Of a DNA stretch of 64,000 nt, positions 27,826 to 36,409 are shown piece by piece. Within the stretch, counting starts at the first letter, position 1, and every line of letters starts with the position of its first letter. Location: assembly GCA_964538615.1 (NCBI GenBank), contig CAZIGK010000004.1, positions 1 to 64,000 on the forward strand. Direction: 5' to 3'. The stretch comes from CAZIGK01 sp964538615. Its GTDB lineage: Bacteria > Pseudomonadota > Alphaproteobacteria > Rickettsiales > RI-342. The translations under genes were made by a program, and so were the position numbers. The notes below the pieces were generated by a model that had not been told where the DNA came from, did not search any database, and saw nothing but the letters and a program-made list of their open reading frames with translations.

Positions 27826-28281
27826 TCACATGGTAGAATTACGAGAGGCATAAAGCAGTATCAACGCAAATATTAGCGCACTGAATTGCAAAAAGCCGAC
27901 CAGTAAGAAGACCGTTTGAAAACTGGTTTTGCGGTTTTTATGACGGAGGGTGCGCTGGGCAATCCATGCACCGAGGGTGCCACCCGCCAGCGCAAACGCA
28001 TGCAACGTGCGTTCTGGCACGCGCCAGCTTTTGCGAATGGCCTGTTGTTTATCCCAGTAATAGAGACAGAAAACGCTTACGTTCATCCAAACCAATTGCA
28101 ACAGAACGGCCTTACCCAACAGGTGAGAGACAGGCGCATCTACGGGTAAGCGGGATGAAACCAATGCGCAAAGCCCCAGAACGGTCAGGACATGCAGCAG
28201 GTACGCTTTATGGCGCAACCCTTTCAGCAGGGCTGCCAACATAACGGATAAAGCCACGTTAGTGAGTAAAAACGGTATCAT
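27826..28281 (-). CDS. DUF1294 membrane protein
   Basis: About 151 residues. The start at 28281 (MIPFLLTNV) is the first in-frame ATG after the end of the upstream amine oxidase gene; the frame upstream of it overlaps that gene and looks unlike protein. Four hydrophobic segments. The DUF1294 (PF06961) signature is in the C-terminal half: YYWDKQQAIRKSWRVPERTLHAFALAGGTLGAW, then RTLRHKNRKTSFQTVF. In other bacteria this domain is often fused to a cold-shock domain; none is present here. Function unknown. It lies 16 nt after the amine oxidase gene, so the two are likely co-transcribed. Confidence 0.85.
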   Translation of the reverse strand: MIPFLLTNVALSVMLAALLKGLRHKAYLLHVLTVLGLCALVSSRLPVDAPVSHLLGKAVLLQLVWMNVSVFCLYYWDKQQAIRKSWRVPERTLHAFALAGGTLGAWIAQRTLRHKNRKTSFQTVFLLVGFLQFSALIFALILLYASRNSTM

Positions 28282-28297
28282 ACAGAACCCAATAGGA

Positions 28298-29851
28298 TCA
28301 AATGGATTGCCGAGAACTTGCCGCACGATGGTTCTGGGTGTGGCAACCATCGCACACATGCGCATCGGCGGCAGACGAGAGAGTTGTATTCCTATCTTGA
28401 CGTTGTTGCAACAACTGCGCCACTTCACGCTCTGCGGATAGAGCCGCTCCTTCCATAAAACCTATCCAGTCCCCGCCCGCTGCTTCTCCTATGGTGCGCC
28501 AATGGCCATCCTGTTCCGGGGTGTCAATATGGGGAAGCATGTGGTGATATTGACCAACGGAAAGGGAAACATAACTACCCTTTGCATAAGGCATATTGCC
28601 CCATTGCATCACCAACGGGGCGCGGGTTTGGGGATCGTATGCCTGTTCATTGATGACGGGTGCGGTTTCTGGATAGAAAATAGCCTCTTCCGGAAGATTC
28701 CATAGCTGACTAAGATATATGCGTGCAACCGTGACCTGAAACTGAGGGGTAGAAAGAGCATATTCACCACCCAACAGTATGGTAACGATTCCATCGGTGG
28801 CATTGGGGGTCATGGCGGTGTTCCAAAAAACCTGTATCGCACCATGATCACTCACATAGGCACCGACATTGGCTTCCTGCCCATCCCGATTTTGCCAGGG
28901 GAAGCCTTTGACGGGCAGAATCACTTTGGTGTTTTGGCCGTAGGTAAGCTGCTGGATAGCATCCTGCTTCGACTCTGACAGATCTAGCGTTTCAATGCCG
29001 GGAATGTCACGCAGCACAGAAAAAGGAATCGAACAAAGTATATCTTCATACGGCTGTGTTGACTGCCCCGCAATATCCAGTTGGATGGTGCCGTCTTCTG
29101 TGCGCTGTAATGCGGTCACGGGGCTGGAGGCATGCAGATGCACATGCGGCATGGTAGAAAGTTGCTCCAACAAGGCATCTATGATGCGTTGACTGCCGCC
29201 CACCACACGTAAGGCTTCGTTGCTTCGGCCATATAATTCAAACTGCGCGGAGTTTTGACCAAACAGTAAAATAAAATTGAGTGCTGATTGTTGATCTGCA
29301 CGAGCGCCCATTTCGCTCACGTACGCTTGCTCCAAAAGCTCCAACGTTTCAGTAGGCAAAATATCCGTTTGTTGTTGTAGCCAGTCGTGAATGGATAGCG
29401 CATCCAATCGCTTTCCCTCCTCCGTCAAGGTACCATCTGACTGGTAAGCGGTACTGGCTGCAATGGATACACGCTCTTGCAGGGATTCCCGCCAGATATG
29501 ATAAACGGGGGGGGTACCACCAAATACCTCTTCTACCGTTTTTGTTTGTCCTCTCTGAAGTAGATACGGAACGGATGAAGGTTGGTGTGGTACGTTTTCT
29601 ACCTGCAGTCCCAGTTCTTCGATTAAGGCCAGCAGGGTTTCGTGTGCGGTATCCACTAATTCTGCACCACGCTCTGCATAATGGCCATTGTGGAAATCTG
29701 TCTCGGTCCAAATGCGGCCACCAAAACGATGACTCGCCTCATAGAGATCAACTGCTTGCCCCGCTTTACCCAGTCGGTAAGCCGCCAGCAAACCGGCCAG
29801 CCCGCCCCCTAAAATGGCCACTGGAGTATTGTCAGATGCATGATTCGTCAT
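28298..29851 (-). CDS. Flavin-containing amine oxidase family protein
   Basis: 517 residues. N-terminal FAD-binding motif VAILGGGLAGLLAAYRLGKAG, then DLYEASHRFGGRIWTE, and the FAD-contact end GEAAGGDWIGFMEGAALSAEREVAQLL. These are the three hallmark regions of the monoamine oxidase/phytoene dehydrogenase superfamily. The substrate cannot be told: polyamine oxidase, L-amino acid oxidase and protoporphyrinogen oxidase-like members share these motifs. The tail (about 30 residues after AQLL) is Cys/His-containing (HVCDGCHTQNH) and unusual. No ribosome site is clear. The DUF1294 gene follows closely. Confidence 0.85.
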   Translation of the reverse strand: MTNHASDNTPVAILGGGLAGLLAAYRLGKAGQAVDLYEASHRFGGRIWTETDFHNGHYAERGAELVDTAHETLLALIEELGLQVENVPHQPSSVPYLLQRGQTKTVEEVFGGTPPVYHIWRESLQERVSIAASTAYQSDGTLTEEGKRLDALSIHDWLQQQTDILPTETLELLEQAYVSEMGARADQQSALNFILLFGQNSAQFELYGRSNEALRVVGGSQRIIDALLEQLSTMPHVHLHASSPVTALQRTEDGTIQLDIAGQSTQPYEDILCSIPFSVLRDIPGIETLDLSESKQDAIQQLTYGQNTKVILPVKGFPWQNRDGQEANVGAYVSDHGAIQVFWNTAMTPNATDGIVTILLGGEYALSTPQFQVTVARIYLSQLWNLPEEAIFYPETAPVINEQAYDPQTRAPLVMQWGNMPYAKGSYVSLSVGQYHHMLPHIDTPEQDGHWRTIGEAAGGDWIGFMEGAALSAEREVAQLLQQRQDRNTTLSSAADAHVCDGCHTQNHRAASSRQSI

Positions 29852-29970
29852 ATAGTACCAACGTTGAACAAAAGATTAGGTATGCGTGAATGGGTGACGA
29901 TGGCAGCTCACCTGTTTTTTGGGAAGGCTATCCTTCTATGCCGCTGTGATATGGGCATGCTTTTCTTTTG

Positions 29971-30828
29971 ATGCGTGGGAACAACATACGCAAGGAATAT
30001 GACGGTTTGTTGACACTGGAACATATTTTTTTACGTGGTACAGAAACCAGCCTGACCGCCAGACTGGATGTGGAATATTTGCGGGTGAAATCCGGTGAGC
30101 ATATGGTGATTCTGGGGCCGAATGGATCCGGTAAATCCAGCTTACTGCAGATTATTTGCCGTATGGTCTGGCCGGAAATTCGGGAGGGAATGCCAAGACC
30201 CGTGTTACATATGAATGGCACAGAGCCGATGAATCTGTGGCAGATGCGAAAAACACTGGGGGTTCTCTCCCCCGCGGTGGCCGAGACAATGCAGGTGGAG
30301 GGGGATATATCCGCCGAGGAGGCTGTAATCGCCAGCCTGTTTGGTGCCTATCGGCTGTATCCCCACCATGATGTGACAATGGACGATAGGCAAAAGGCAC
30401 AGCAGGCATTGGTGCAGGCAGATGCGGAAACGCTTGCTGGACGGCAGATACAAGCACTTTCAACAGGAGAGTTACGGCGTGTGTTGATTGCACGGATGCT
30501 GGTACATGCCCCGACATTACTACTGCTGGATGAGCCGACCATCGGGCTTGACCCTGTGGCGGCAGCACGGTTGCTGCAAACGCTGGAGCGGCTGGCCACT
30601 CAGCAGGTGACTCTGGTCATGGTCACGCATCATGTGGAAGAAATATTGCCCTGCACGCAACGGGTAGTGCTTATGAAAGAGGGGCGTATTTGGCAGGAAG
30701 GCTCTCCGGAGACCATGCTGACAGCAGAACGTTTAAGTGCGCTCTATGGCGCAGCCTGTCAGCCCTGTCATGTGGAGGGACAATGGCGCCTACAGGTATT
30801 GCCCTTAACCCCTGCCGCCGAGGTGTAA
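29971..30828 (+). CDS. ABC transporter ATP-binding protein
   Basis: About 285 residues. Walker A GPNGSGKS at residues 49-56, signature STGELRRVLIARML, Walker B LLLLDEPTIGLDPV, and the H-loop VTHHVEEI. The VTHHVEEI-LP form and the LSTGE signature resemble YlmA/ModF-type ATPases. A stop codon lies in frame at 29947, so the start is the TTG at 29968 or the ATG at 29971; no ribosome site is visible. No permease gene is next to it. It faces the ZnuA-like gene with stops 9 nt apart. Confidence 0.85.
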   Translation: MRGNNIRKEYDGLLTLEHIFLRGTETSLTARLDVEYLRVKSGEHMVILGPNGSGKSSLLQIICRMVWPEIREGMPRPVLHMNGTEPMNLWQMRKTLGVLSPAVAETMQVEGDISAEEAVIASLFGAYRLYPHHDVTMDDRQKAQQALVQADAETLAGRQIQALSTGELRRVLIARMLVHAPTLLLLDEPTIGLDPVAAARLLQTLERLATQQVTLVMVTHHVEEILPCTQRVVLMKEGRIWQEGSPETMLTAERLSALYGAACQPCHVEGQWRLQVLPLTPAAEV

Positions 30829-30837
30829 AGGGCAACG

Positions 30838-31839
30838 TTAAGAAGCGGGCGTGGGGGAAACCTGCTGCTTCAGGGCCTCTTGCAGGCAATCGCCGACAGC
30901 GCGATAATATTGCTGCAAGAGGCTAAGGTTCCAGCCGGAAGCGAAGGCAATGTTCTGCCCCTCCGCGTCAGGTGTGCGCGTGACAAGACGTGAGGAAGCC
31001 TGAAATGCCTCTGGCAGCGGTTGAGCAGGCAGATCTTTCCGTTGGTAGGGAAGTAGCAGGCAAACGGTTGGCAATGACTCTATCGCCTGTTGCAAGGCAG
31101 CTAAACGGCGTGGGGGCACGGCTTGCTCGGTCTGGGTAGCAACCGCTATTTCCTGCAATTGGAAACGGTGGGTCAGGTAGGCATTGGCATCGTGCCAACT
31201 GATCATGGGTTGGGTACGAAGCGCCTGAAAATACTGGTTCCATTCTGTATCCAGTTTCAGCAGGTCTTTGGTCATGAGCATCAGCCGTTGCTGAATATTT
31301 CCAGCCTGTTGTGGCAGAAGTTCTATCAGCTCCTGCGTGACTAAATCTGCCACAGCAATGAGATTCAGGGCGTTCAGCCACCAATGAGGATCTGTCGTCT
31401 GGGGCGAAGATTTTTCTTCCCCCTCGGCTGGGGAGGGGGGTTGGGTTGTGAGCAATCCAGGCGAACGTTGAGGCAGCAACGCGATATCCCGTGCCTGAGT
31501 AGCGGGCACGATGCGCGCCCGAATATGCAGCTCTGTCGCTTTATTTGTGATCGCCTGATCAATGCTGGTGCCATGTACCAACAGTAAATCCGCTTTATCC
31601 AGCCAATCGCGGCTTGTGGGCGTGAGCGCAAGATGGTGCACGTCTGTCCCCGGTCGTTGCAGCAGCCGCAATTGCACCAGATCGCCTGCCAAATCATGCA
31701 CCAGTGAGGCCAGATGCGATGTGGAGACCACCACCAGCGGCCTATAGGCGCGGGGGGGCTGAGTTGTGGCGTATGCGTCATGGCAAAAGCAGAACACGAA
31801 AACGAAGAAGCAAAGAACAGTTTGCAGGTGTTTGATCAT
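30838..31839 (-). CDS. Periplasmic metal-binding protein of the ZnuA/TroA family
   Basis: 333 residues with an N-terminal signal (CFFVFVFCFCHDAYA). It shows the three metal-ligand motifs: DVHHLALTPTS (cf. DPHxxEPTP), TDPHWWLNALN (cf. DPHxWLDP), and SWHDANAYLTHRF. The usual His-rich loop is replaced by an acidic Pro/Ser stretch (PSPAEGEEKSSPQ). The family binds zinc or manganese and passes it to an ABC permease, which is not in the window. The start ATG overlaps the stop of the upstream chemoreceptor-like gene (ATGA), so the two are translationally coupled. Confidence 0.85.
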   Translation of the reverse strand: MIKHLQTVLCFFVFVFCFCHDAYATTQPPRAYRPLVVVSTSHLASLVHDLAGDLVQLRLLQRPGTDVHHLALTPTSRDWLDKADLLLVHGTSIDQAITNKATELHIRARIVPATQARDIALLPQRSPGLLTTQPPSPAEGEEKSSPQTTDPHWWLNALNLIAVADLVTQELIELLPQQAGNIQQRLMLMTKDLLKLDTEWNQYFQALRTQPMISWHDANAYLTHRFQLQEIAVATQTEQAVPPRRLAALQQAIESLPTVCLLLPYQRKDLPAQPLPEAFQASSRLVTRTPDAEGQNIAFASGWNLSLLQQYYRAVGDCLQEALKQQVSPTPAS

Positions 31840-34106
31840 TCTGCGTTGGCTTTCGATGGAATATGGGTTTCTTTCGGCACATCAATGGCTTTCAGGCGAC
31901 GTTCCAGAGTTTGCAATTGCATGGCAATATCTGCCGTTTGCACCGTAAGCTTCAGCCATGCGGAGGCTTCCTCTTCGCTTTCCGCAGAAGGCGGCAATGC
32001 TAATTCCATCAGACGATCCTGCGTGTAATGACACAGGCCTTCCATGGACTGCGTCACGGGTACAATGGCAGGCTGGCGCAGGGATGCCAGGGCCGCTTCC
32101 ACCTTTTCCTGTAGGGAATGACTGCTTTCCCGCAGTGATTTCAGCATATCCGTTGCCTCGGCTGTCAGGTCTTTCATCTCGTTAGCCACATTGAAAAACC
32201 CGGCATTTTCCGAAGAATGTCCGGCTTCTAACGCAGCATTAATCGCCAACAGCCGCGCCTGCCTTACCATTTGCTCTGATTTGCGAATGGCATCCGACAG
32301 TGTGGTCGCATCCTGCACCAGATGTTGCCACGCCGTGGTATCTGGCTCCGGTGGGGTGCTATATTGCTGAAACAGGTCTTTCCAGCGCTGGTTTAGTTGG
32401 CCAGCCAGTGATTCCAGCTTTTCCGGTTGTAATTCTGCCATACCGCGCTGACGCTTGGCGACCTTTAATAACGAGCGATGCAATTGTTGCAGGTGACTGC
32501 GCAAGTCTTTGCATTGCCCTTTTAATTGCTCCAGCAAGGTAGCATCCAACCAGTCCGCAAAGCGAACGGTTGCGGCTTCTTCCTGTTGGGATGGTTTGCT
32601 CATGGCGGCAGGTGTCGTTATCGGGTTCGCGACAGCGCCCGATGCACTGGCAGACACACTAAATGAAGGCTTTGACTCCACGTTCGATTGTGGTGCCGAC
32701 TGTTCCACCAGATGGGTTGGAGGAGCTTCCTGCTGCTGTGGTAGCGGTGCGTCAGGTTTTGGTGGCGACGTCCCCTCTTCTACGGCAGTGGCGGATGCCG
32801 GAGCGGAAGTATCTATGGCTTCGTCATCGGTTGCATCCACCTGATCATGCAACGCATGTAGATCCTGCGTGAGGGCGTGCAGATTGCTGACTAACTCCTG
32901 TTCCTCTCGTTCTACTCTGGCCAGACGTTCCGCCAGACCGTGCAGATTGCCGGTGACACCTCGCCCTTCCAGCGCCAGTTCTTTGAGGCGCAAAAAGACG
33001 CGGGCAAAGCGCCCACGCACATCCGACAGGTATTGGAAAGGTAACTCCGGTATGGCGGTCAGGTGAGGCAATGCCTCCACTTTGATCAGCAGCTCGTTCC
33101 ATGGCAGGGATAAACGCCACAGCCACCATATGAATACCCCCGCTAAAACAAGCCATGCGACCAAATAAGGCCAAAGCATGGTATCCCATGACTGAATGAA
33201 GGGCTGCTGTACGGCCAATATCCATTGCTTATTCATGAAATCCAGCTTCTGGAAATGCACCTGCTGACCAAAGTGCCCTCCCATTTGCATCACACCGCGG
33301 CCTTCCTCGAACGCACGACTAACAACCAGTGCGGTTTCTGGCCAGAGCAGGCTGGTACCTTCAGGCTCATATTCCAGATGGATTGAGCCATCTGCCCCGT
33401 AAAGGCGCAAACCTGGCAGCATACGCGCTGCCGGATGGAAGCCTGCCAGCAATTCATCCGGATTCATGCGCAGCGCCAGCACACCAATGGGATTGTTGCG
33501 AGCATCTTCCAGCATGACAGAAAAGAACAGCGAGGTAATCGCACCGCCATCCGGACTGGGATAGGGCTGTACATCACTGAAAAATAACTGACCACGCCGT
33601 GCCTCGCGGAACGCGGTGTTTAAGACCGTATGGCGCACCTTGCCGGTATTGACGTTGCTGGCGAGTGCCGGGTCACCTTCCGCACTGAAGAGCACCTGCC
33701 CATCGGCATCCAGCAACAATACATCCGCATAGCCACGCGCATTTGCCCAATCACGCACGCCTTCCAGCGATATCCAGGGTTTGCGTATCTGTAGCGGTGG
33801 CAAATCAGTATCGCGCAGGGTTTTCAGGGTGTCCGACATTTGTTTTTCTGGAATATTTTGCCAGCCAGCGGATAACTCGGGTATAGCGTCCAGTACGGAA
33901 GTTTTTTGGCGAAGGAAATCCGCATCCTGCCGAACGGTTTCCATGCGTTGCGCCATGGAGGCAACGACAGCATGCAGCCAACGGTAAGCATATTGCTGCT
34001 GCACCAGCCAGCGATCCTGATAGCGATCCACACACAGAAAGGCCATGGCAACCGCCAGCAGCAGCATCATGGGTAGATACCATTGTCGTAACCAAAGGCG
34101 AAACAT
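31836..34106 (-). CDS. Membrane receptor with periplasmic sensor and degenerate chemoreceptor signalling hairpin
   Basis: About 756 residues. The start at 34106 has AGGGAG in front and gives an immediate TM segment (LPMMLLLAVAMAFLCVD). A periplasmic region of about 280 residues contains VLLLDADGQVLFSAEGDPA and PIGVLALRMNPDELL, a dCache-like pattern. A second TM (PYLVAWLVLAGVFIWWLW) follows at about residue 315. The cytoplasmic part has a coiled coil, a Pro/Ser/Ala-rich linker (about residues 445-530), and a tip RQARLLAINAALEAGHSSENAGFFNVANEMKDLTAEA that is a worn version of the methyl-accepting chemotaxis hairpin. No HAMP domain or CheW-box glutamate pattern is obvious. It overlaps the ZnuA-like gene by 4 bp, so it may sense the same metal. 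Confidence 0.75.
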   Translation of the reverse strand: MFRLWLRQWYLPMMLLLAVAMAFLCVDRYQDRWLVQQQYAYRWLHAVVASMAQRMETVRQDADFLRQKTSVLDAIPELSAGWQNIPEKQMSDTLKTLRDTDLPPLQIRKPWISLEGVRDWANARGYADVLLLDADGQVLFSAEGDPALASNVNTGKVRHTVLNTAFREARRGQLFFSDVQPYPSPDGGAITSLFFSVMLEDARNNPIGVLALRMNPDELLAGFHPAARMLPGLRLYGADGSIHLEYEPEGTSLLWPETALVVSRAFEEGRGVMQMGGHFGQQVHFQKLDFMNKQWILAVQQPFIQSWDTMLWPYLVAWLVLAGVFIWWLWRLSLPWNELLIKVEALPHLTAIPELPFQYLSDVRGRFARVFLRLKELALEGRGVTGNLHGLAERLARVEREEQELVSNLHALTQDLHALHDQVDATDDEAIDTSAPASATAVEEGTSPPKPDAPLPQQQEAPPTHLVEQSAPQSNVESKPSFSVSASASGAVANPITTPAAMSKPSQQEEAATVRFADWLDATLLEQLKGQCKDLRSHLQQLHRSLLKVAKRQRGMAELQPEKLESLAGQLNQRWKDLFQQYSTPPEPDTTAWQHLVQDATTLSDAIRKSEQMVRQARLLAINAALEAGHSSENAGFFNVANEMKDLTAEATDMLKSLRESSHSLQEKVEAALASLRQPAIVPVTQSMEGLCHYTQDRLMELALPPSAESEEEASAWLKLTVQTADIAMQLQTLERRLKAIDVPKETHIPSKANAE

Positions 34107-34276
34107 GCAGGCTCCCTGACCCGAGCCATGCATGCGCACACAGCCCGCGATTTTTTCCATCTTCAGGGATAGCAGAGCCAATGCCTGTTGCCAACCGCTT
34201 TCACAGTGTGACAACGCATGTTTTTTGCCTGAACAATACTACATGTATGTCATCTAATGGAAACCAACCGCTAGTT

Positions 34277-36097
34277 TTAGCTTGGTGTTTGGGCTGGTTG
34301 TGCCTGCTTTGCTTTTTGCTCGTCTTGTGCTGCAGCCACCAACCCCTGTAACCATGTGCCTTTTGCGGCATTTGGTGAGGTATTTGCAGCCATATTTAGA
34401 AGGGCCTGAGTAACGTGCTGTTCCGCTATTTGCTGTGGTTGAGGTGACGCAGCGGCTGGTTGTTGGCTATTGGCCGTGAGCGTCACTTGCTGCTGAACCG
34501 TCTGCTCTTGCGTTTCCGGCACCTGTTTGGCAGTCAGCATATCGGTCATGGCTTGGAAATAGCGGCTCATTTTCCCTTGTTGCTTACGGTGTGCCGCATT
34601 ATCTCCGGTAGGTTGATTGGCAAACTCCGCAAACTGGCCGGGATCAAAAATAATGCGTTGCGCCTGTGCTTTCGCGGCCAGCATGTCAAAAGTTTGTTGT
34701 ACGTAGGCATCTCCTCTGCCTTCTTGTCGTGCCAGCTGATAATCGGCATAGAATGTATCATTTACCCCTTCTGCGGGAGGCGTTTCCAGCTTATGCTTGA
34801 CGAAAGAGGCCGCTGCAAAATTATATAAATCATCGTTCGGCATCTCGCGCATGAGACCCTGAGCAAAGGTGGCCGCGGTAAAGGCCAGAGAGGTCAAACC
34901 TTTGAACCAATCGTTACTACGGATAGCACTGAAGAGAATATACAGGTTGGAAATCTGACTTAAGCCCGCAATGACCATCGGGCGGTTATTGGATGTCCAG
35001 TTGAGTGCCGCTTCCGTGATGTTCTTCAGTGGCCCAGGCAGACGTTCATGCACCCACTGCACCGCTTGTTTCACTTTAGGAAAGCGATCCAGAATAGGAT
35101 TATAACCATTGGATTGAGGTACAAATGTTTGCACCCCGACCGAGGCCAACCCTACGGTGCTGGCGATAGCCATTTCTTTATCTATGCCTTTACCGGAAAC
35201 GGCGGACTGTACTCCCATAACCGCCAATGCCGCGGCGATAAGAGCGCCATTGGCTTCCTGCGCATTCTGGCCAAGGGTTTGCTGAAACTGCTCGTAACGC
35301 TTCGCCATTTCTGTCTTAAGTTTGCCGACTTCTGCCTCCGTGAGAGGCGCGAGACCATTGTCAGCCAGTTGCTGATTCACCGTTTCAAAGGTTGTACTCA
35401 ACTCGGCACCAAGATTTCCCCAGTCTACCGGTTTTCCTACCCGAAATACCATGTTACCTGCGATAAAGAGGGACGACATCAGATATCCCAGTGCTTCTAC
35501 CGCCCTGTCATTGCCGGTTTTATCTTCGCGCCAGGTTTGTATCTGTCGCCAAACAGTACTACCCAATAGCGCCAATGTACCCGTGAGGTATAAATTGCCT
35601 ACCAATGGTGGTAATTGTTGATCTCTCCAGGCATCAAACTTGCCTTCACCGCCCATCCAGTGATCCATCTGGCGGGAAAAGCGAGACACCATTTTCCCCC
35701 ACCACCCTTGCGTTTCTTGCTGTACGTGATCTGGGGGGGACAAAATATCTTTTCCGCTAACATAGCGGTAAGATGATGGAGGGGTTTGCCCGGCAGTATT
35801 GGATGCGTCTCCAATAGCTTGTTGAATTATCCCTTGCGCTTCTGCTTCATCTATACCGGGTTTGAGAGCAATATAGAGATAACCTGCATCATCTTGCCCC
35901 GGCTGTGCCGCTGTGATGGCGGGATGCATATTAAGGGCGCGCAGAAAATCGACTTCCTGCTCTGGGGTTTGCTTCACAAATAATGGATAGCGGATACGTG
36001 CGATATATTGATCTGAAATAATGTTAGATAGCCCAACCGTTATCTGATTCGGATCGTGCGGTTGTGACGTGGTGCCTGTGGATGGTGTATCGGACAT
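34277..36097 (-). CDS. Large uncharacterised membrane-associated protein
   Basis: About 606 residues (612 from an ATG at 36115). Not recognised. After a soluble N-terminal region of about 150 residues come several moderately hydrophobic segments (LPPLVGNLYLTGTLALLGSTV, EALGYLMSSLFIAGNMVF, ALIAAALAVMGVQSAV, PMVIAGLSQISNLYILFSAI). The last 130 residues are soluble and Gln/Ala/Thr-rich. The composition is similar to that of the 2928-residue protein at 52.8-61.6 kb. A PhoB-like box lies 49 bp upstream on this strand. The start at 36097 leaves a short 5' leader from the likely -10. Confidence 0.75.
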   Translation of the reverse strand: MSDTPSTGTTSQPHDPNQITVGLSNIISDQYIARIRYPLFVKQTPEQEVDFLRALNMHPAITAAQPGQDDAGYLYIALKPGIDEAEAQGIIQQAIGDASNTAGQTPPSSYRYVSGKDILSPPDHVQQETQGWWGKMVSRFSRQMDHWMGGEGKFDAWRDQQLPPLVGNLYLTGTLALLGSTVWRQIQTWREDKTGNDRAVEALGYLMSSLFIAGNMVFRVGKPVDWGNLGAELSTTFETVNQQLADNGLAPLTEAEVGKLKTEMAKRYEQFQQTLGQNAQEANGALIAAALAVMGVQSAVSGKGIDKEMAIASTVGLASVGVQTFVPQSNGYNPILDRFPKVKQAVQWVHERLPGPLKNITEAALNWTSNNRPMVIAGLSQISNLYILFSAIRSNDWFKGLTSLAFTAATFAQGLMREMPNDDLYNFAAASFVKHKLETPPAEGVNDTFYADYQLARQEGRGDAYVQQTFDMLAAKAQAQRIIFDPGQFAEFANQPTGDNAAHRKQQGKMSRYFQAMTDMLTAKQVPETQEQTVQQQVTLTANSQQPAAASPQPQQIAEQHVTQALLNMAANTSPNAAKGTWLQGLVAAAQDEQKAKQAQPAQTPS

Positions 36098-36145
36098 ATC
36101 AAAGCTCAAAAACAATACTATGCCTTATGGGTATGACACAGGATG

Positions 36146-36163
36146 ATGACAAAAAAATGACAA
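36146..36163 (-). promoter_or_regulatory. PhoB-box-like direct repeat upstream of the 606-aa unknown gene
   Basis: On the minus strand TTGTCAT-TTTT-TTGTCAT, two identical half-sites 11 bp apart; ten bases on is CATACC, a possible -10. A weaker third repeat (CTGTGTC) follows in phase. Confidence 0.65.
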
Positions 36164-36256
36164 AAAGCACATTCTTTGCCGTATTGAGCTTTTTTTTGTG
36201 GAAAGAGCAAAAACAAGAGTAAATACCGCGTTTTTCTTAATTTTTTAGCAAGGATA

Positions 36257-36274
36257 TCGTCACAAAAACTTCAC
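36257..36274 (+). promoter_or_regulatory. Weak PhoB-box-like repeat upstream of the 502-aa unknown gene
   Basis: TCGTCAC-AAAA-ACTTCAC in 7-4-7 layout. The half-sites match CTGTCAY at 5 and 4 of 7. TACTAT at 36297-36302 could be a -10 if a third unit is counted. Weakest of the set. Confidence 0.35.
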
Positions 36275-36409
36275 CCCGTTCCACTGCAAAACAGGATACT
36301 ATGTAGAGGCTGGTTACAGAATCAGTATCTTCGCCGGACCGGAGGGAATGAGAAAAGGCTATCGCCATTGGAACTCGTCCGGTCGTGCGTACGTTGATAA
36401 GGAGACCTC

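Larger units (their letters stand above)
36098..36409. other. Divergent intergenic region (no gene)
   Basis: 312 AT-rich bases between two divergent unknown genes. It holds a PhoB-like box in each direction (36146-36163 on minus, 36257-36274 on plus) and several T- and A-tracts. No open frame with a ribosome site was seen. Confidence 0.7.

Noticed and set aside
34215..34260. TTGTCAC (minus) near 34210 as a Pho box for the chemoreceptor-like gene
   Set aside because: Single half-site only; no partner in phase.
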